Shown here one piece after another: positions 42,079 to 52,022 of a DNA stretch of 64,000 bases (position 1 is the stretch's first letter; every line of letters starts with the position of its first letter). Source of the DNA: Streptomyces odontomachi (GTDB lineage Bacteria; Actinomycetota; Actinomycetes; Streptomycetales; Streptomycetaceae); contig NZ_JAMJWG010000011.1 of the NCBI RefSeq assembly GCF_024435355.1, positions 186,001-250,000 on the forward strand, in the 5' to 3' direction. Under the pieces are notes generated by a model. It was not told the origin of the DNA. It made no database searches and saw only the letters and a program-made list of their open reading frames with translations. Made by a program: the position numbers and the translations under genes.

Positions 42079-43787
42079 CCGCCACCCAAGGCCCCGCCAC
42101 CACCCCGCCGGCCGGGCCGATCCTCGAACTCGACGACCTCGGCGTCGTCTTCACCACGCAGACCGGCGAGGTACCCGCCGTACGGGGCGTCCGGCTGCAC
42201 GTCAGCCCCGGCGAGACGCTCGCCCTGGTCGGCGAGTCGGGGTCCGGCAAGTCCACCATCGCGCTGGCCGCGATGGGCCTGCTCGCGGGCAACGCCCGCG
42301 CCACCGGCAGCGCCGTCATCGCCGGCACCCAGGTGGTCGGCGCCTCCGAGGCCGACCTGGCCGGGCTGCGCGGCCGGACCGTCTCCATGGTGTTCCAGGA
42401 GCCGGCCACCGCACTCGACCCGCTGACCCGGGTCGGCAGGCAGATCGCCGAGGTGATCCGCAACCACCGCCGGGTCTCCGCCAAGGACGCCGCCGCCGAA
42501 GCCGTCGAACTGCTGCGCAAGGTCGGCATCCCCGAGCCGGAGCAGCGGGCCAGGGCCTACCCCTTCCAGCTCTCCGGCGGACAGCGCCAGCGCGTGGTCA
42601 TCGCCATGGCCATCGCCAACGAGCCCGCCCTGCTGATCGCCGACGAACCCACCACAGCACTGGACGTCACCGTGCAGGCCGAGATCCTCGACCTGCTGCG
42701 CCGGCTCGCCGCCGAGACCGGCACCGGCGTCCTGCTGGTCACCCACAACATGGGCGTGGTGGCCGACTTCGCCGACCGGGTCGCCGTGCTGCACCACGGC
42801 GAGGTCGTGGAGAGCGGACCCGTCGAGGACGTGCTGCTCCGCCCCAGTCACGACTACACCAGGCGGCTGCTGGCCGCCGTGCCCCGGCTGACGGTCGCCG
42901 AGACGGGCCAGGCCGCGGCACCGGCCGCCACCCGCCGCCGGGAAAGCGAACCGGCGGTGGAACTGAAGGACGTCTCGGTCGTCTTCGGCCGGGGCAAGGG
43001 CGCCGTACGGGCCCTGGACGACGTCTCGCTCGTCGTGCACGCCGGGGAGACCCTGGGCCTGGTGGGCGAGTCGGGCTCCGGCAAGTCCACCGCGTCCCGG
43101 GTCGCGCTGGGCCTGATCCCGCCGACCTCCGGGACCGTCCGGCTGTTCGGCACCGACCTGGCCCGCACCCGGTCCCGGGCCCGCCGGGCGCTGCGGGCCG
43201 GCATCGGCGTGGTCCTCCAGGACCCGGTGGCCTCCCTGGACGCCCGGATGACGGTCGGCGAGTGCATCGCCGAACCGCTCAGGGTGCACGCGCGGGGGAT
43301 GGGCGCCAAGGAGCGCCAGAGCAAGATCGACGCCGTCCTCGACCGGGTCCGGCTGCCGCGCGAGGTCGCCCGGCGCGCCCCTCGGGAGCTCTCCGGAGGC
43401 CAGCGCCAGCGGGTCAGCCTGGCCCGCGCCCTGGTCCTCGAGCCCCGGCTGCTGGTCGCCGACGAGCCCACCAGCGCGCTCGACGTCAGCGTGCAGGAGG
43501 CCGTGCTCGACGTGATCTCCGAACTCCAGGACGAGCTGGGCTTCGCCTGTCTCTTCGTCTCCCACGACCTGGCCGTCGTCCAGCACTTCGCCCAGCGCGT
43601 CGTGGTGATGCGGGCCGGGCGGATCGAGGAGCAGGGCGCCACCGGCACGACCCTGCTGCACCCGGAGACCGACTACACCCGCCGGCTGCTGGCCGCCGTG
43701 CCGGTGCCCGACCCGGTGGTCCAGCGCAGCCGCAGAGCCGAACGCCTGGCCACCCTCGCGGCCGGCCGGACGGAGGCCCAGGCGTGA
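42075..43787 (+). CDS. ABC importer ATP-binding protein with two fused ATPase domains (DppD-DppF fusion)
   Basis: 570-residue cytosolic ATPase holding two complete nucleotide-binding domains, replacing the usual separate DppD and DppF. Domain 1 (about 15-275): Walker A GESGSGKST, signature LSGGQRQRV, Walker B LLIADEPTTALD. Domain 2 (about 295-560): Walker A GESGSGKST, signature LSGGQRQRVSLARAL, Walker B LLVADEPTSALD. No catalytic residue appears lost in either half. Each domain also has the oligopeptide-family C-terminal segment (YTRRLLAAVP) used to reach the permease. Four-base overlaps tie it to the permease and the kinase genes. Confidence 0.94.
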   Translation: MTATQGPATTPPAGPILELDDLGVVFTTQTGEVPAVRGVRLHVSPGETLALVGESGSGKSTIALAAMGLLAGNARATGSAVIAGTQVVGASEADLAGLRGRTVSMVFQEPATALDPLTRVGRQIAEVIRNHRRVSAKDAAAEAVELLRKVGIPEPEQRARAYPFQLSGGQRQRVVIAMAIANEPALLIADEPTTALDVTVQAEILDLLRRLAAETGTGVLLVTHNMGVVADFADRVAVLHHGEVVESGPVEDVLLRPSHDYTRRLLAAVPRLTVAETGQAAAPAATRRRESEPAVELKDVSVVFGRGKGAVRALDDVSLVVHAGETLGLVGESGSGKSTASRVALGLIPPTSGTVRLFGTDLARTRSRARRALRAGIGVVLQDPVASLDARMTVGECIAEPLRVHARGMGAKERQSKIDAVLDRVRLPREVARRAPRELSGGQRQRVSLARALVLEPRLLVADEPTSALDVSVQEAVLDVISELQDELGFACLFVSHDLAVVQHFAQRVVVMRAGRIEEQGATGTTLLHPETDYTRRLLAAVPVPDPVVQRSRRAERLATLAAGRTEAQA

Positions 43788-44719
43788 GCTCCGGTGACCG
43801 TACGCTCTTCGCCGGCCTGGACATCGGCGGCACCACCACCCAGGTGGTGCTCTGCGCCGACGACCTGACCGTGCTGGACCGCGCCGAGGTGGCGACCCCG
43901 GCGGCCGACGGCGGCCGGGCCATGGTCGGCGCGGCCCTGGGTGCGCTGGCGCCACTGCTCAGGCGCACCCCCGGGCGCCTCGCGGGCGCCGGGGTCGGCG
44001 CGGCCGGCGTGGTGGACTCCGCCGCCGGCCGCATCCTGGTGGCCAGCGACTCCTTCACCGGCTGGGCGGGCTTCGCGGTGACGGACGCCGTCGAGGAGGC
44101 ACTGGGCGTCCCGGCCTTCCTGGACAACGACGTCAACGCCTTCCTCTACGGGGAGGTGTTCGGCGGCGCCGTGCGCGGCGCGTCGGACGTCCTCGGGATG
44201 ACCCTGGGCACCGGGGTCGGCGGTGCCCTGTGGACCGGCGGCGCGCTGTTCGCCGGGCCGCACGGCGCGGCCGGCGAGATCGGGCACATCCCCGGCTTCG
44301 GCGACCTGCCCTGCTCCTGCGGCGGCCGGGGCCACCTGGAGACCCTCGCCTCCGGCCGTTCCATCGGCGCCCGTTACGCGGAACGCACCGGCCGCCGGCT
44401 GACCGCACGCGAGGTCGCACACGCCGCGCGGCACGGCGACCAGGACGCCCTCGCGGTGTACCAGGCCGCCGGCGTGGGGATCGCGCGGGCGATCGTGATG
44501 ACGGCGGGCGTCGTGGACATCACCACGGCGGTCGTCGGCGGCGGCGTCGCCCGCTCCTGGCCCCTGCTGGAACCCTTCATCCGTGCGGCACTGGCCGCCG
44601 AACCGCCGGTCAGCGGCCACCCGATCCGGCTGGTCAGGGCGGCCCTGGCCGGCGACGCGGTACCGGTCGGCGCCGTGGCCAGGGCCCGCCGGGAGCTGAC
44701 GGCGGGGGTCGGGGTCTGA
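43784..44719 (+). CDS. ROK family sugar kinase
   Basis: 311-residue ASKHA-fold kinase. Phosphate motif GLDIGGTTTQVVL is at the N-terminus; the catalytic Asp is in FLDNDVNAFLYGE; the adenosine-side motif is GMTLGTGVGGALW. The zinc site reads CSCGGRGHLET, with His in place of the third Cys of the usual C-x-C-G-x-x-G-C motif. No HTH is present, so this is an enzyme rather than a repressor. As last gene of the importer operon it suggests that the imported compound contains, or releases, a sugar or amino sugar that is phosphorylated in the cytosol. GTG 43784 overlaps the ATPase stop by four bases. Confidence 0.9.
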   Translation: MSSGDRTLFAGLDIGGTTTQVVLCADDLTVLDRAEVATPAADGGRAMVGAALGALAPLLRRTPGRLAGAGVGAAGVVDSAAGRILVASDSFTGWAGFAVTDAVEEALGVPAFLDNDVNAFLYGEVFGGAVRGASDVLGMTLGTGVGGALWTGGALFAGPHGAAGEIGHIPGFGDLPCSCGGRGHLETLASGRSIGARYAERTGRRLTAREVAHAARHGDQDALAVYQAAGVGIARAIVMTAGVVDITTAVVGGGVARSWPLLEPFIRAALAAEPPVSGHPIRLVRAALAGDAVPVGAVARARRELTAGVGV

Positions 44720-44760
44720 GGGAGGCCGGGCGGGGCAACGAGTCTCGCGGTGCGGGCACT

Positions 44761-44991
44761 TCACCGGGCCACCGCGGCCCCGATGACCGTGCCCCCGCCG
44801 GCCAGCAGCACGAACTCGCCGCTGGCCGCGCCCCAGTCGGCCGCCGCGGAGGCCACGGCGGCACCCGCCGCCACCCGGACCAGCACCAAGGAGGTCGCGT
44901 CGTTGACGAGGCTCTCCGCCTGGACGAGGACCTGGACCCCCGGCGGCAGCGCCGGCCGCCGGCCCAGCGCCGTGACGGCGACCGGGGCCGT
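44761..44991 (-). pseudogene. CPA1 (NhaP-type) Na+/H+ antiporter fragment
   Basis: Minus-strand reading from 44991 to the stop at 44761-44763 gives TAPVAVTALGRRPALPPGVQ, then VLVQAESLVNDATSLVLVRV, then a hydrophobic stretch ending TVIGAAVAR. This matches the central CPA1 region, in which DPVAV and ESLVNDATS are the conserved ion-binding blocks. The first Asp is replaced (TAPVAV), an in-frame stop and a frameshift lie just upstream, and the C-terminal half is absent. No full ORF exists on this frame. A clear remnant of a lost antiporter gene. Confidence 0.7.
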
Positions 44992-45211
44992 GCGTCAGGG
45001 GTGCCCGGGAGCAACGCGACGCCGAGCCCGTCAAGACACAGTCAAGGTCCTTGTGATCAGCGGCAAGGGAGGGCTGGTGAGCGGGCGGGGCGGCCTGCGG
45101 GAGGCTTACGCGGGCGTACGCTCGGCCGCCCCGTCGATCGCGGCTGCCGCACCCGGGACCGTGGCTCCCTGCGCGGCGCGGGCGTCGGCCGCCGTGGTCA
45201 GGGCCCGTCCC

Positions 45212-46579
<1,368 letters not shown>

Positions 46580-46680
46580 GGGGACTCCTTGTGGGGGACC
46601 GGCGCCGGTCGCACGGGACCGGCGGTGGGTGTCCGGAGCGCGGGTGCGCCGTGGTGGGGCGCGCCGCGTCGCTGCGGAGG

Positions 46681-46736
46681 GGCCCCTTGTACGTAAGGGG
46701 CCTGCGGGACGCCGCGGTGGTGGTGCGGCGTCCCGC
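46681..46736 (-). terminator. Double hairpin terminator between glyA and sdaA
   Basis: Two adjacent perfect hairpins: GGCCCCTT-GTACGT-AAGGGGCC (46681-46702) and GCGGGACGCCGC (46704-46715) with GCGGCGTCCCGC (46725-46736). They lie 130 bp beyond the glyA stop and 100 bp before sdaA. Probable terminator for glyA; an attenuator for sdaA is possible. Confidence 0.6.
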
Positions 46737-46869
46737 TCAGCGTACGTTCCGGACGAACCGGTGACGAACTGGCGACGAACTGGTGCACGGGGTGTTTGTC
46801 AGGCGGAGCATCGGGAGGCTGCGCGGTGCGGCAGGGCGCTGCCGGCACCGGCCGCCCGGAAGGGTGTTC

Positions 46870-48165
46870 CTAGCGCTCGTCGAGCCCTGCGTACAGCGGG
46901 TGCTTGGCCGTGAGCGCCTCGACCCGCGCGGCCAGGGCGGCCCGGATCGCGTCGTCGAAGGCCGGCTTCAGGGTCTCGGCGATGATGTCGGCGACCTCGC
47001 GGAAGTCGTCGGCGGTGAAGCCGCGGGTGGCCAGCGCGGGGGTGCCGATGCGCAGGCCCGAGGTGACCATGGGGGGACGCGGGTCGTTCGGGACGGCGTT
47101 GCGGTTGACCGTGATGCCGACCTCGTGCAGCCGGTCCTCGGCCTGCTGCCCGTCGAGCTCGCTGTTGCGCAGGTCGACGAGGACCAGGTGGACGTCGGTC
47201 CCGCCGGACAGTACGGAGACGCCCGCCGCGGCCACGTCGTCGCGGCCGAGCCGCTCAGCGAGGAGCTTCGCGCCTTCGAGGGTGCGCTGCTGGCGCTCCT
47301 TGAACTCCTCGCTCGCCGCGACCTTGAAGGCCACCGCCTTGGCCGCGATCACATGCTCCAGCGGGCCACCCTGCTGACCGGGGAAGACCGCAGAGTTGAT
47401 CTTCTTGGCGAGCTCGGCGGTGGACAGGATCACGCCACCGCGCGGGCCGCCGAGCGTCTTGTGGGTGGTGGTGGTCACCACGTGGGCGTGCGGCACCGGG
47501 CTCGGGTGCAGCCCGGCGGCGACCAGGCCGGCGAAGTGCGCCATGTCGACCATCAGGTACGCGCCGACCTCGTCGGCGATCCGGCGGAAGGCGGCGAAGT
47601 CCAGCTGCCGCGGGTACGCCGACCAGCCGGCCACGATCAGCTGCGGCCTGGCCTCCTTGGCCAGCCGCTCCACCTCCGCCATGTCGACCTGCCCGGTGGC
47701 GTCGTCCACGTGGTAGGCGACCACGTTGTAGAGCTTGCCGGAGAAGTTGATCTTCATGCCGTGGGTGAGGTGGCCACCGTGCGCCAGGTTCAGGCCCATG
47801 ATGGTGTCGCCCGGCTTGAGCAGCGCGAACATCGCCGCGGCGTTGGCCTGCGCACCCGAGTGCGGCTGGACGTTGGCGTGCTCGGCGCCGAACAGCTCCT
47901 TGATGCGGTCGATCGCGATCTTCTCGACCACGTCCACGTGCTCGCAGCCGCCGTAGTAACGGCGTCCCGGATAGCCCTCGGCGTACTTGTTGGTGAGCAC
48001 GGAGCCCTGCGCCTGCATGACGGCGGTCGGGGCGAAGTTCTCCGAGGCGATCATTTCGAGCGTGGACTGCTGGCGGTGCAGCTCGGCGTCGACCGCGGCG
48101 GCGACGTCCGGGTCGAGTTCATGGAGCGGCATGTCGAGGAGCGAGTGCTGCGAGTGAAGCGACAT
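46870..48165 (-). CDS. glyA: Serine hydroxymethyltransferase
   Basis: PLP enzyme interconverting serine and glycine with tetrahydrofolate, about 431 residues. IASENFAP, YAEGYPGRRYYGGCEHVDVV, VQPHSGAQANAAAM and HVVTTTTHKTLGGPRGG (the Lys forms the Schiff base) are diagnostic. The C-terminal TSGLRIGTPALATRGF binds folate. The ATG at 48165 begins MSLHSQHSLLDMPLHELDPD; a later ATG at the MPLHELDPD block is possible. Upstream frame to 48246 lacks conservation. It follows gcvH after 210 bp on the same strand, fitting a glycine-degradation role: GCV yields methylene-THF, which GlyA uses to turn a second glycine into serine. Confidence 0.96.
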   Translation of the reverse strand: MSLHSQHSLLDMPLHELDPDVAAAVDAELHRQQSTLEMIASENFAPTAVMQAQGSVLTNKYAEGYPGRRYYGGCEHVDVVEKIAIDRIKELFGAEHANVQPHSGAQANAAAMFALLKPGDTIMGLNLAHGGHLTHGMKINFSGKLYNVVAYHVDDATGQVDMAEVERLAKEARPQLIVAGWSAYPRQLDFAAFRRIADEVGAYLMVDMAHFAGLVAAGLHPSPVPHAHVVTTTTHKTLGGPRGGVILSTAELAKKINSAVFPGQQGGPLEHVIAAKAVAFKVAASEEFKERQQRTLEGAKLLAERLGRDDVAAAGVSVLSGGTDVHLVLVDLRNSELDGQQAEDRLHEVGITVNRNAVPNDPRPPMVTSGLRIGTPALATRGFTADDFREVADIIAETLKPAFDDAIRAALAARVEALTAKHPLYAGLDER

Positions 48166-48378
48166 CAGGGTCCCTAGGGAAGACGATGGTTCCGGGGCGT
48201 GTCCGGTCGGACGGTGGGCCGGGCGCGACCCGATGCGGGCCGGCACGGCTCTGCGCGGCGGCGACCGAGGTCCCGGAGCGGTCCAGAAGTGGGCGGGCAG
48301 GGGTTGACCGGGCAGGGGTGCGCGGTGCGGCCGGGGAGCGGGAGTCGTCGGTGGCGACGGCGCACCCTGCCGCCCCGC

Positions 48379-48756
48379 TCAGCTGCCCGCGAAGTCGGCG
48401 TACTCGTCAGCGGAGAGCAGGTCGTCCGGCTCCTGCGCGACGCGCACCTTGAACAGCCAGCCGCCCTCGAAGGGAGCGGAGTTCACCAGCGACGGGTCCT
48501 CGACGACATCCTCGTTGATCTCGGTGACCTCGCCGGTGACCGGCGCATACAGGTCGCTGACCGACTTGGTGGACTCCAGCTCGCCACAGGTATCGCCCGC
48601 GGTCACCGTGGAACCGACCTCGGGGAGCTGGGCGAAGACGACATCACCGAGCGCGTTCGCCGCGAACTCGGTGATCCCGACCGTGGCGACACCGCCCTCG
48701 GCGGCCGACAGCCACTCGTGCTCCTTGCTGTAGCGCAGCTGCTGGGGGTTGTTCAT
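48379..48756 (-). CDS. gcvH: Glycine cleavage system H protein
   Basis: 125-residue lipoyl-carrier protein. The N-terminus YSKEHEWLSAAEGGVATVGI and FAANALGDVVFAQLPEVGST are the family blocks; ESTKSVSDLYAPVTGEV contains the lipoylated Lys (about residue 63). The C-terminus WLFKVRVAQ matches. It shuttles the aminomethyl group between the P, T and L proteins. gcvT lies 152 bp upstream on the same strand; gcvP is not in this window and must be elsewhere, as in other Streptomyces. Confidence 0.97.
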   Translation of the reverse strand: MNNPQQLRYSKEHEWLSAAEGGVATVGITEFAANALGDVVFAQLPEVGSTVTAGDTCGELESTKSVSDLYAPVTGEVTEINEDVVEDPSLVNSAPFEGGWLFKVRVAQEPDDLLSADEYADFAGS

Positions 48757-48908
48757 GACTGAATTCTCCTGTACGCGGGGGAGTGCTGGGGGACGGGCGG
48801 TCTTGCGATACGAGACGGAGTGCGGGAACGCGGTGTGGGTCCCGTCACGTCCGGACGACGATGACTTCTCGCGGCGATGGTGCGGTCACACGGCGCGGCG
48901 GCGGACGC

Positions 48909-50081
48909 TCACTTCTCGCGGCGGTAGAACGGCAGCGCCACGACCTCGTACGCCTCACGGCTGCCCCGGATGTCCACGGCGACGCCTGCGGTACCGGGCG
49001 CCGCATGGGCCGCGTCCACGTACGCCATGGCGATCGGCCGGCCGAGGGTCGGCGACGGCGCGCCGGAGGTGACCTCGCCGAGCACGGTGCCGTCGGCGGC
49101 GGACACCACGGCGTATCCGGCGCGCGGCACCCGGCGGCCCTCGGCGACGAGTCCGACGAGCCGGCGTGGCGGGGTGCTCTCGGCCCGCCGGGCCGCCTTC
49201 TCCAGGGCGTCGCGCCCCACGAAGTCACCCTGCTTGTCGAACTTCACGATCCGGCCCAGGCCCGCGTCGAACGGGGTCAGCGCGGTGCTCAGCTCGTTCC
49301 CGTAGAGCGGCATGCCCGCTTCGAGGCGCAGCGTGTCCCGGCAGGACAGGCCGCACGGCGTGAGCCCGGCGGGCTCGCCCGCCTCGGCGAGCGCCCGCCA
49401 CAGCCGCTCGGCGTGCTCCGGCGCGACGAACAGTTCGAAGCCGTCCTCGCCGGTGTAGCCGGTGCGGGCGATCAGCGCGGGCACCCCGGCGACCGTGCCC
49501 GGCAGGCCCGCGTAGTACTTCAGCCCGTCCAGGTCGGCGTCGGTGAGCGGGGCGAGGATGCCCGCGGCCGCCGGGCCCTGGAGGGCGAGCAGGGCGTACG
49601 CGTCGCGGTCGTCGCGCACCGTCGCGGTGAAGCCGGTGGCGCGTTCGGCGAGCGCGTCGAGGACGGTCTGCGCGTTGGCGGCGTTGGCCACCACCAGGTA
49701 CTCGGACGCGTCCTGCGCGGCGTCCGCGGTGCCGTCCGCCTCGGGGCTCCGCTCGAGCCGGTAGACGATCAGGTCGTCCAGGATGCCGCCGTCCGCGCGG
49801 CAGATCATCGTGTACCGGGCGCGGCCCGGCCGCAGCCCGCCGATGTTGCCGACCAGGGCGTGGTCCAGCAGGGCGCCCGCCTGGGGTCCCGAGACGGTGA
49901 TCTCGCCCATGTGGGACAGGTCGAAGAGGCCGGCCCTGGTGCGCACGGCCTCGTGCTCCGCACGCTCGCTGCCGTAGCGCAGCGGCATGTCCCAGCCGGC
50001 GAAGTCGGTCATGGTCGCGCCGAGCGACCGGTGTAGGGCGTCAAGGGCCGTACGGCGGGTGCGGGCGGTGTCGTGTGACAT
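48909..50081 (-). CDS. gcvT: Glycine cleavage system aminomethyltransferase (T protein)
   Basis: 390-residue folate-dependent aminomethyltransferase. RTALDALHRSLGATMTDFAG, WDMPLRYGSERAEHEAVRTR and AGLFDLSHMGEITVSGPQAG are the N-terminal blocks including the catalytic Asp region; RTGYTGEDGFELFVAPEHAE and GLSCRDTLRLEAGMPLYGNE bind folate, and the C-terminal barrel has DKQGDFVGRDAL. The ATG at 50081 starts the conserved region; a frame to 50144 is an unconserved extension. A tandem glycine riboswitch lies 150 bp upstream, so gcvT, and probably gcvH-glyA after it, respond to glycine. Confidence 0.97.
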   Translation of the reverse strand: MSHDTARTRRTALDALHRSLGATMTDFAGWDMPLRYGSERAEHEAVRTRAGLFDLSHMGEITVSGPQAGALLDHALVGNIGGLRPGRARYTMICRADGGILDDLIVYRLERSPEADGTADAAQDASEYLVVANAANAQTVLDALAERATGFTATVRDDRDAYALLALQGPAAAGILAPLTDADLDGLKYYAGLPGTVAGVPALIARTGYTGEDGFELFVAPEHAERLWRALAEAGEPAGLTPCGLSCRDTLRLEAGMPLYGNELSTALTPFDAGLGRIVKFDKQGDFVGRDALEKAARRAESTPPRRLVGLVAEGRRVPRAGYAVVSAADGTVLGEVTSGAPSPTLGRPIAMAYVDAAHAAPGTAGVAVDIRGSREAYEVVALPFYRREK

Positions 50082-50227
50082 GAGCGGGGCTCCCGGGCGA
50101 GACAGGACCGGACCGGGACGGACCGGGCCGGTGTACAGGATCAACGAGGACGGGCGGGGGACGGGCGGCGACGCACGGCGACCTGCGTGATGTGCACGAC
50201 CGGGCGTGCAGACGCCACGAGGACGCG

Positions 50228-50503
50228 TCCTCCCCCTCTGTCATCGGAACCTGAGAGGTTCGCCAGCAGCCCGTCCCGCAGTCCCGCACCGTCCCGAACG
50301 GACGGTTCATGGGGATCTCCCCTGCGGGACGTCCCGCAGGGATGTTTCGGACAGCCTGGCTTGCACCTTGGGTGGGACCACCGCACGCGACGGCCCGCTT
50401 TCCAGAATTGCCTCGCCCGCGCGGTATCGGGGCCTGAGAGATTCAAGGGAGGTACTTGCTCCTTCGGCGCCCCGGTCAGATGACCGGGAACTCTCCCGCG
50501 CGG
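50228..50503 (-). promoter_or_regulatory. Glycine riboswitch (tandem aptamers) of gcvT
   Basis: Read on the minus strand, the first aptamer spans GCGCGGGAGAG (50503 side), GGCGCCGAAGGAGCAA, CCTCCC and CTCTCAGG (complement at 50433-50440), ending GATACCGCGCGGG. The second ends with CTGGCGAACCTCTCAGG (complement of CTCTCAGG at 50250-50257) and GACAGAGGGGGAGG. These are the conserved cores of glycine aptamers I and II, about 180 bases apart. The start of the second aptamer is less certain, because its GGGGAGA arm is embedded in a long GTCCCGCAGGG hairpin. It activates gcvT expression when glycine is high in known cases. Confidence 0.9.
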
Positions 50504-50935
50504 ATTCAAACGGCCGGTATGGAGTTGGCGCGCACATCATTGCATGGAGGGCGCGTGCGGCGGTGGGGGGCGCGTGAGGGTGTCGGGTTGATGGTGCATG
50601 CCCGCCGTGCGCCGTGCGCGATGTGCCGTGTGGGGTTCGGTGCGTGAGGTGAGGCGTGCGGGGCGCGGGGTGCGCGGTATGGCGGGTTCGGGACGGGCCA
50701 GGCCGGTAAGGTGCTTGCGTCGCATTACCTTTTCTTTACAGTTGGTGGGATGGGTGACACGGCGACGGGGCATCGCGGGCGGCAGCACGGGCCCCGCGGG
50801 AGCAGCACCCCCCACGCCGGAGCACCGGGCGGCGAAGCCGGGGAGCCGTGGAACCGCACGCCGCCCGGGACCGTGAAGACAGGCAGCATGATCGTGACCG
50901 CTTGGGGGAGGCAGATCACGGTGAACACTTCGATC

Positions 50936-51058
50936 ACGGTGCACGGCACGGCACGGGCCGGCGGCACGGCGAGAACCACGGGCACGGCGCGCACCACGGG
51001 CACGTCGCGAAGCCAGGGCACGGCACGGACGAGGGGCGCGGCACGGACGAGGGGCGCG
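50936..51058. repeat. GCACGG-rich degenerate tandem repeat with an exact 18-bp duplication
   Basis: The 18-mer GCACGGACGAGGGGCGCG occurs at 51023-51040 and 51041-51058, preceded by looser GGGCACGGCGC/ACCAC units from 50936. In the frame of the following ATPase gene it would code for a Gly-Thr-Ala-Arg repeat. It may be either a low-complexity N-terminus or a non-coding leader. Confidence 0.65.
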
Positions 51059-51142
51059 GCCCGGGACCGGGGCGCCGGTGGCCCGCCGGCGCTGCCGGCC
51101 CGCGCCGCAGCGCACCGGCGCAGCACCGGTGGGGCGGGCACC

Positions 51143-51730
51143 GTGACCGATCTGCGCCGCCGCGCCGGCCGCAGTCCACGCCAGCTCCGCTTCGCCACCG
51201 GCGACCTGGTGGTCGTCTCCGGCCTGCCCGGCAGCGGCAAGTCCACCCTGATGCGGCGCGCCGTCCCGGGTGCCCGCGTCGACTCGCAGGACATGCGCGA
51301 CCAGTGGGCCGGGCGCATGCCGCGGTTGCTGCCCTACGGGATCTACCGCCCCCTGGTCCGCCTCGCGCACTACCTCCGGCTGCGCCGCCTGCTGCGCACC
51401 GGCACCGGTCTGGTGGTGCACGACTGCGGCACGCAGGCGTGGGTGCGCCGCTGGCTGGCCCGGGAGGCGGCACGCCGGCACGCCACCTTGCACCTGCTGC
51501 TGCTCGACGTGGCGCCGGAGACCGCCCTCGCCGGTCAGGGGGCACGCGGCCGGCGCGTCTCGCGGTACGCCTTCCTGCGGCACCGCAGGACCGTCGCGCA
51601 GCTGGTGCGCGGGCTGACGGCGGGCCGCCTGCCGGCCGGCTGCGCGTCCGCGGTGCTCCTGGACCGGCCCGCCGCCGACGCCCTGCGCAGCATCGGGTTC
51701 GGCACCGACGGGGCCGGCCGACCGCGCTGA
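51143..51730 (+). CDS. P-loop AAA family ATPase/kinase-like protein
   Basis: At least 195 residues. Core: LVVVSGLPGSGKSTLMRRAV with Walker A near the N-terminus, then RVDSQDMRDQW, RTGTGLVVHDCGTQAWVRRW (Walker B-like), and LHLLLLDVAPETALAGQGAR followed by GRRVSRYAFLRH with Arg-rich lid. This is the pattern of zeta-toxin/PNK-like P-loop kinases (AAA_33). I start at GTG 51143 since homologous sequence begins there. The frame is open back to 50711 through a Gly-Thr-Arg repeat, so a longer N-terminus (for example ATG 50888) cannot be excluded. Precedes two SseB-family genes on the same strand. Substrate unknown. Confidence 0.8.
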   Translation: MTDLRRRAGRSPRQLRFATGDLVVVSGLPGSGKSTLMRRAVPGARVDSQDMRDQWAGRMPRLLPYGIYRPLVRLAHYLRLRRLLRTGTGLVVHDCGTQAWVRRWLAREAARRHATLHLLLLDVAPETALAGQGARGRRVSRYAFLRHRRTVAQLVRGLTAGRLPAGCASAVLLDRPAADALRSIGFGTDGAGRPR

Positions 51731-52022
51731 ACCGGTGGGGGCGCGCGGCCGGTGACCGGACCACGGGGGCGCACGGCGGATGACCGCACCCCGCCACGGG
51801 CTAGGGTGCGGCGTGCCGCGACGGCAGAATGGGGTCCGGCAGGCGACGGCGACCGCCCACGGACGGACGCGACCCGAACGGCCCGACCGGCCGGGCAGGT
51901 CGGCCGCAGCCGGTACGGCCGCAGGAGTCGGGAGCGTGCCGGCCGCGGGCGTCGCGCGCGTGCGGGCACAGGCCGTTGGTCAGAAGGGCGCGGAAGCGCG
52001 GGTGAAGCAAGGGTTGAGAAGT

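Noticed and set aside
41967..43955. Long minus-strand frame opposite the fused ABC ATPase
   Set aside because: Shadow of an ATPase with two complete sets of Walker and signature motifs.
45018..45211. Open plus-strand frame and minus-strand frame between the CPA1 fossil and sdaA
   Set aside because: Neither shows a known family; it is most likely spacer.
50230..50500. Short ORFs on both strands over the gcvT leader
   Set aside because: They lie within a glycine riboswitch whose conserved cores explain the sequence.
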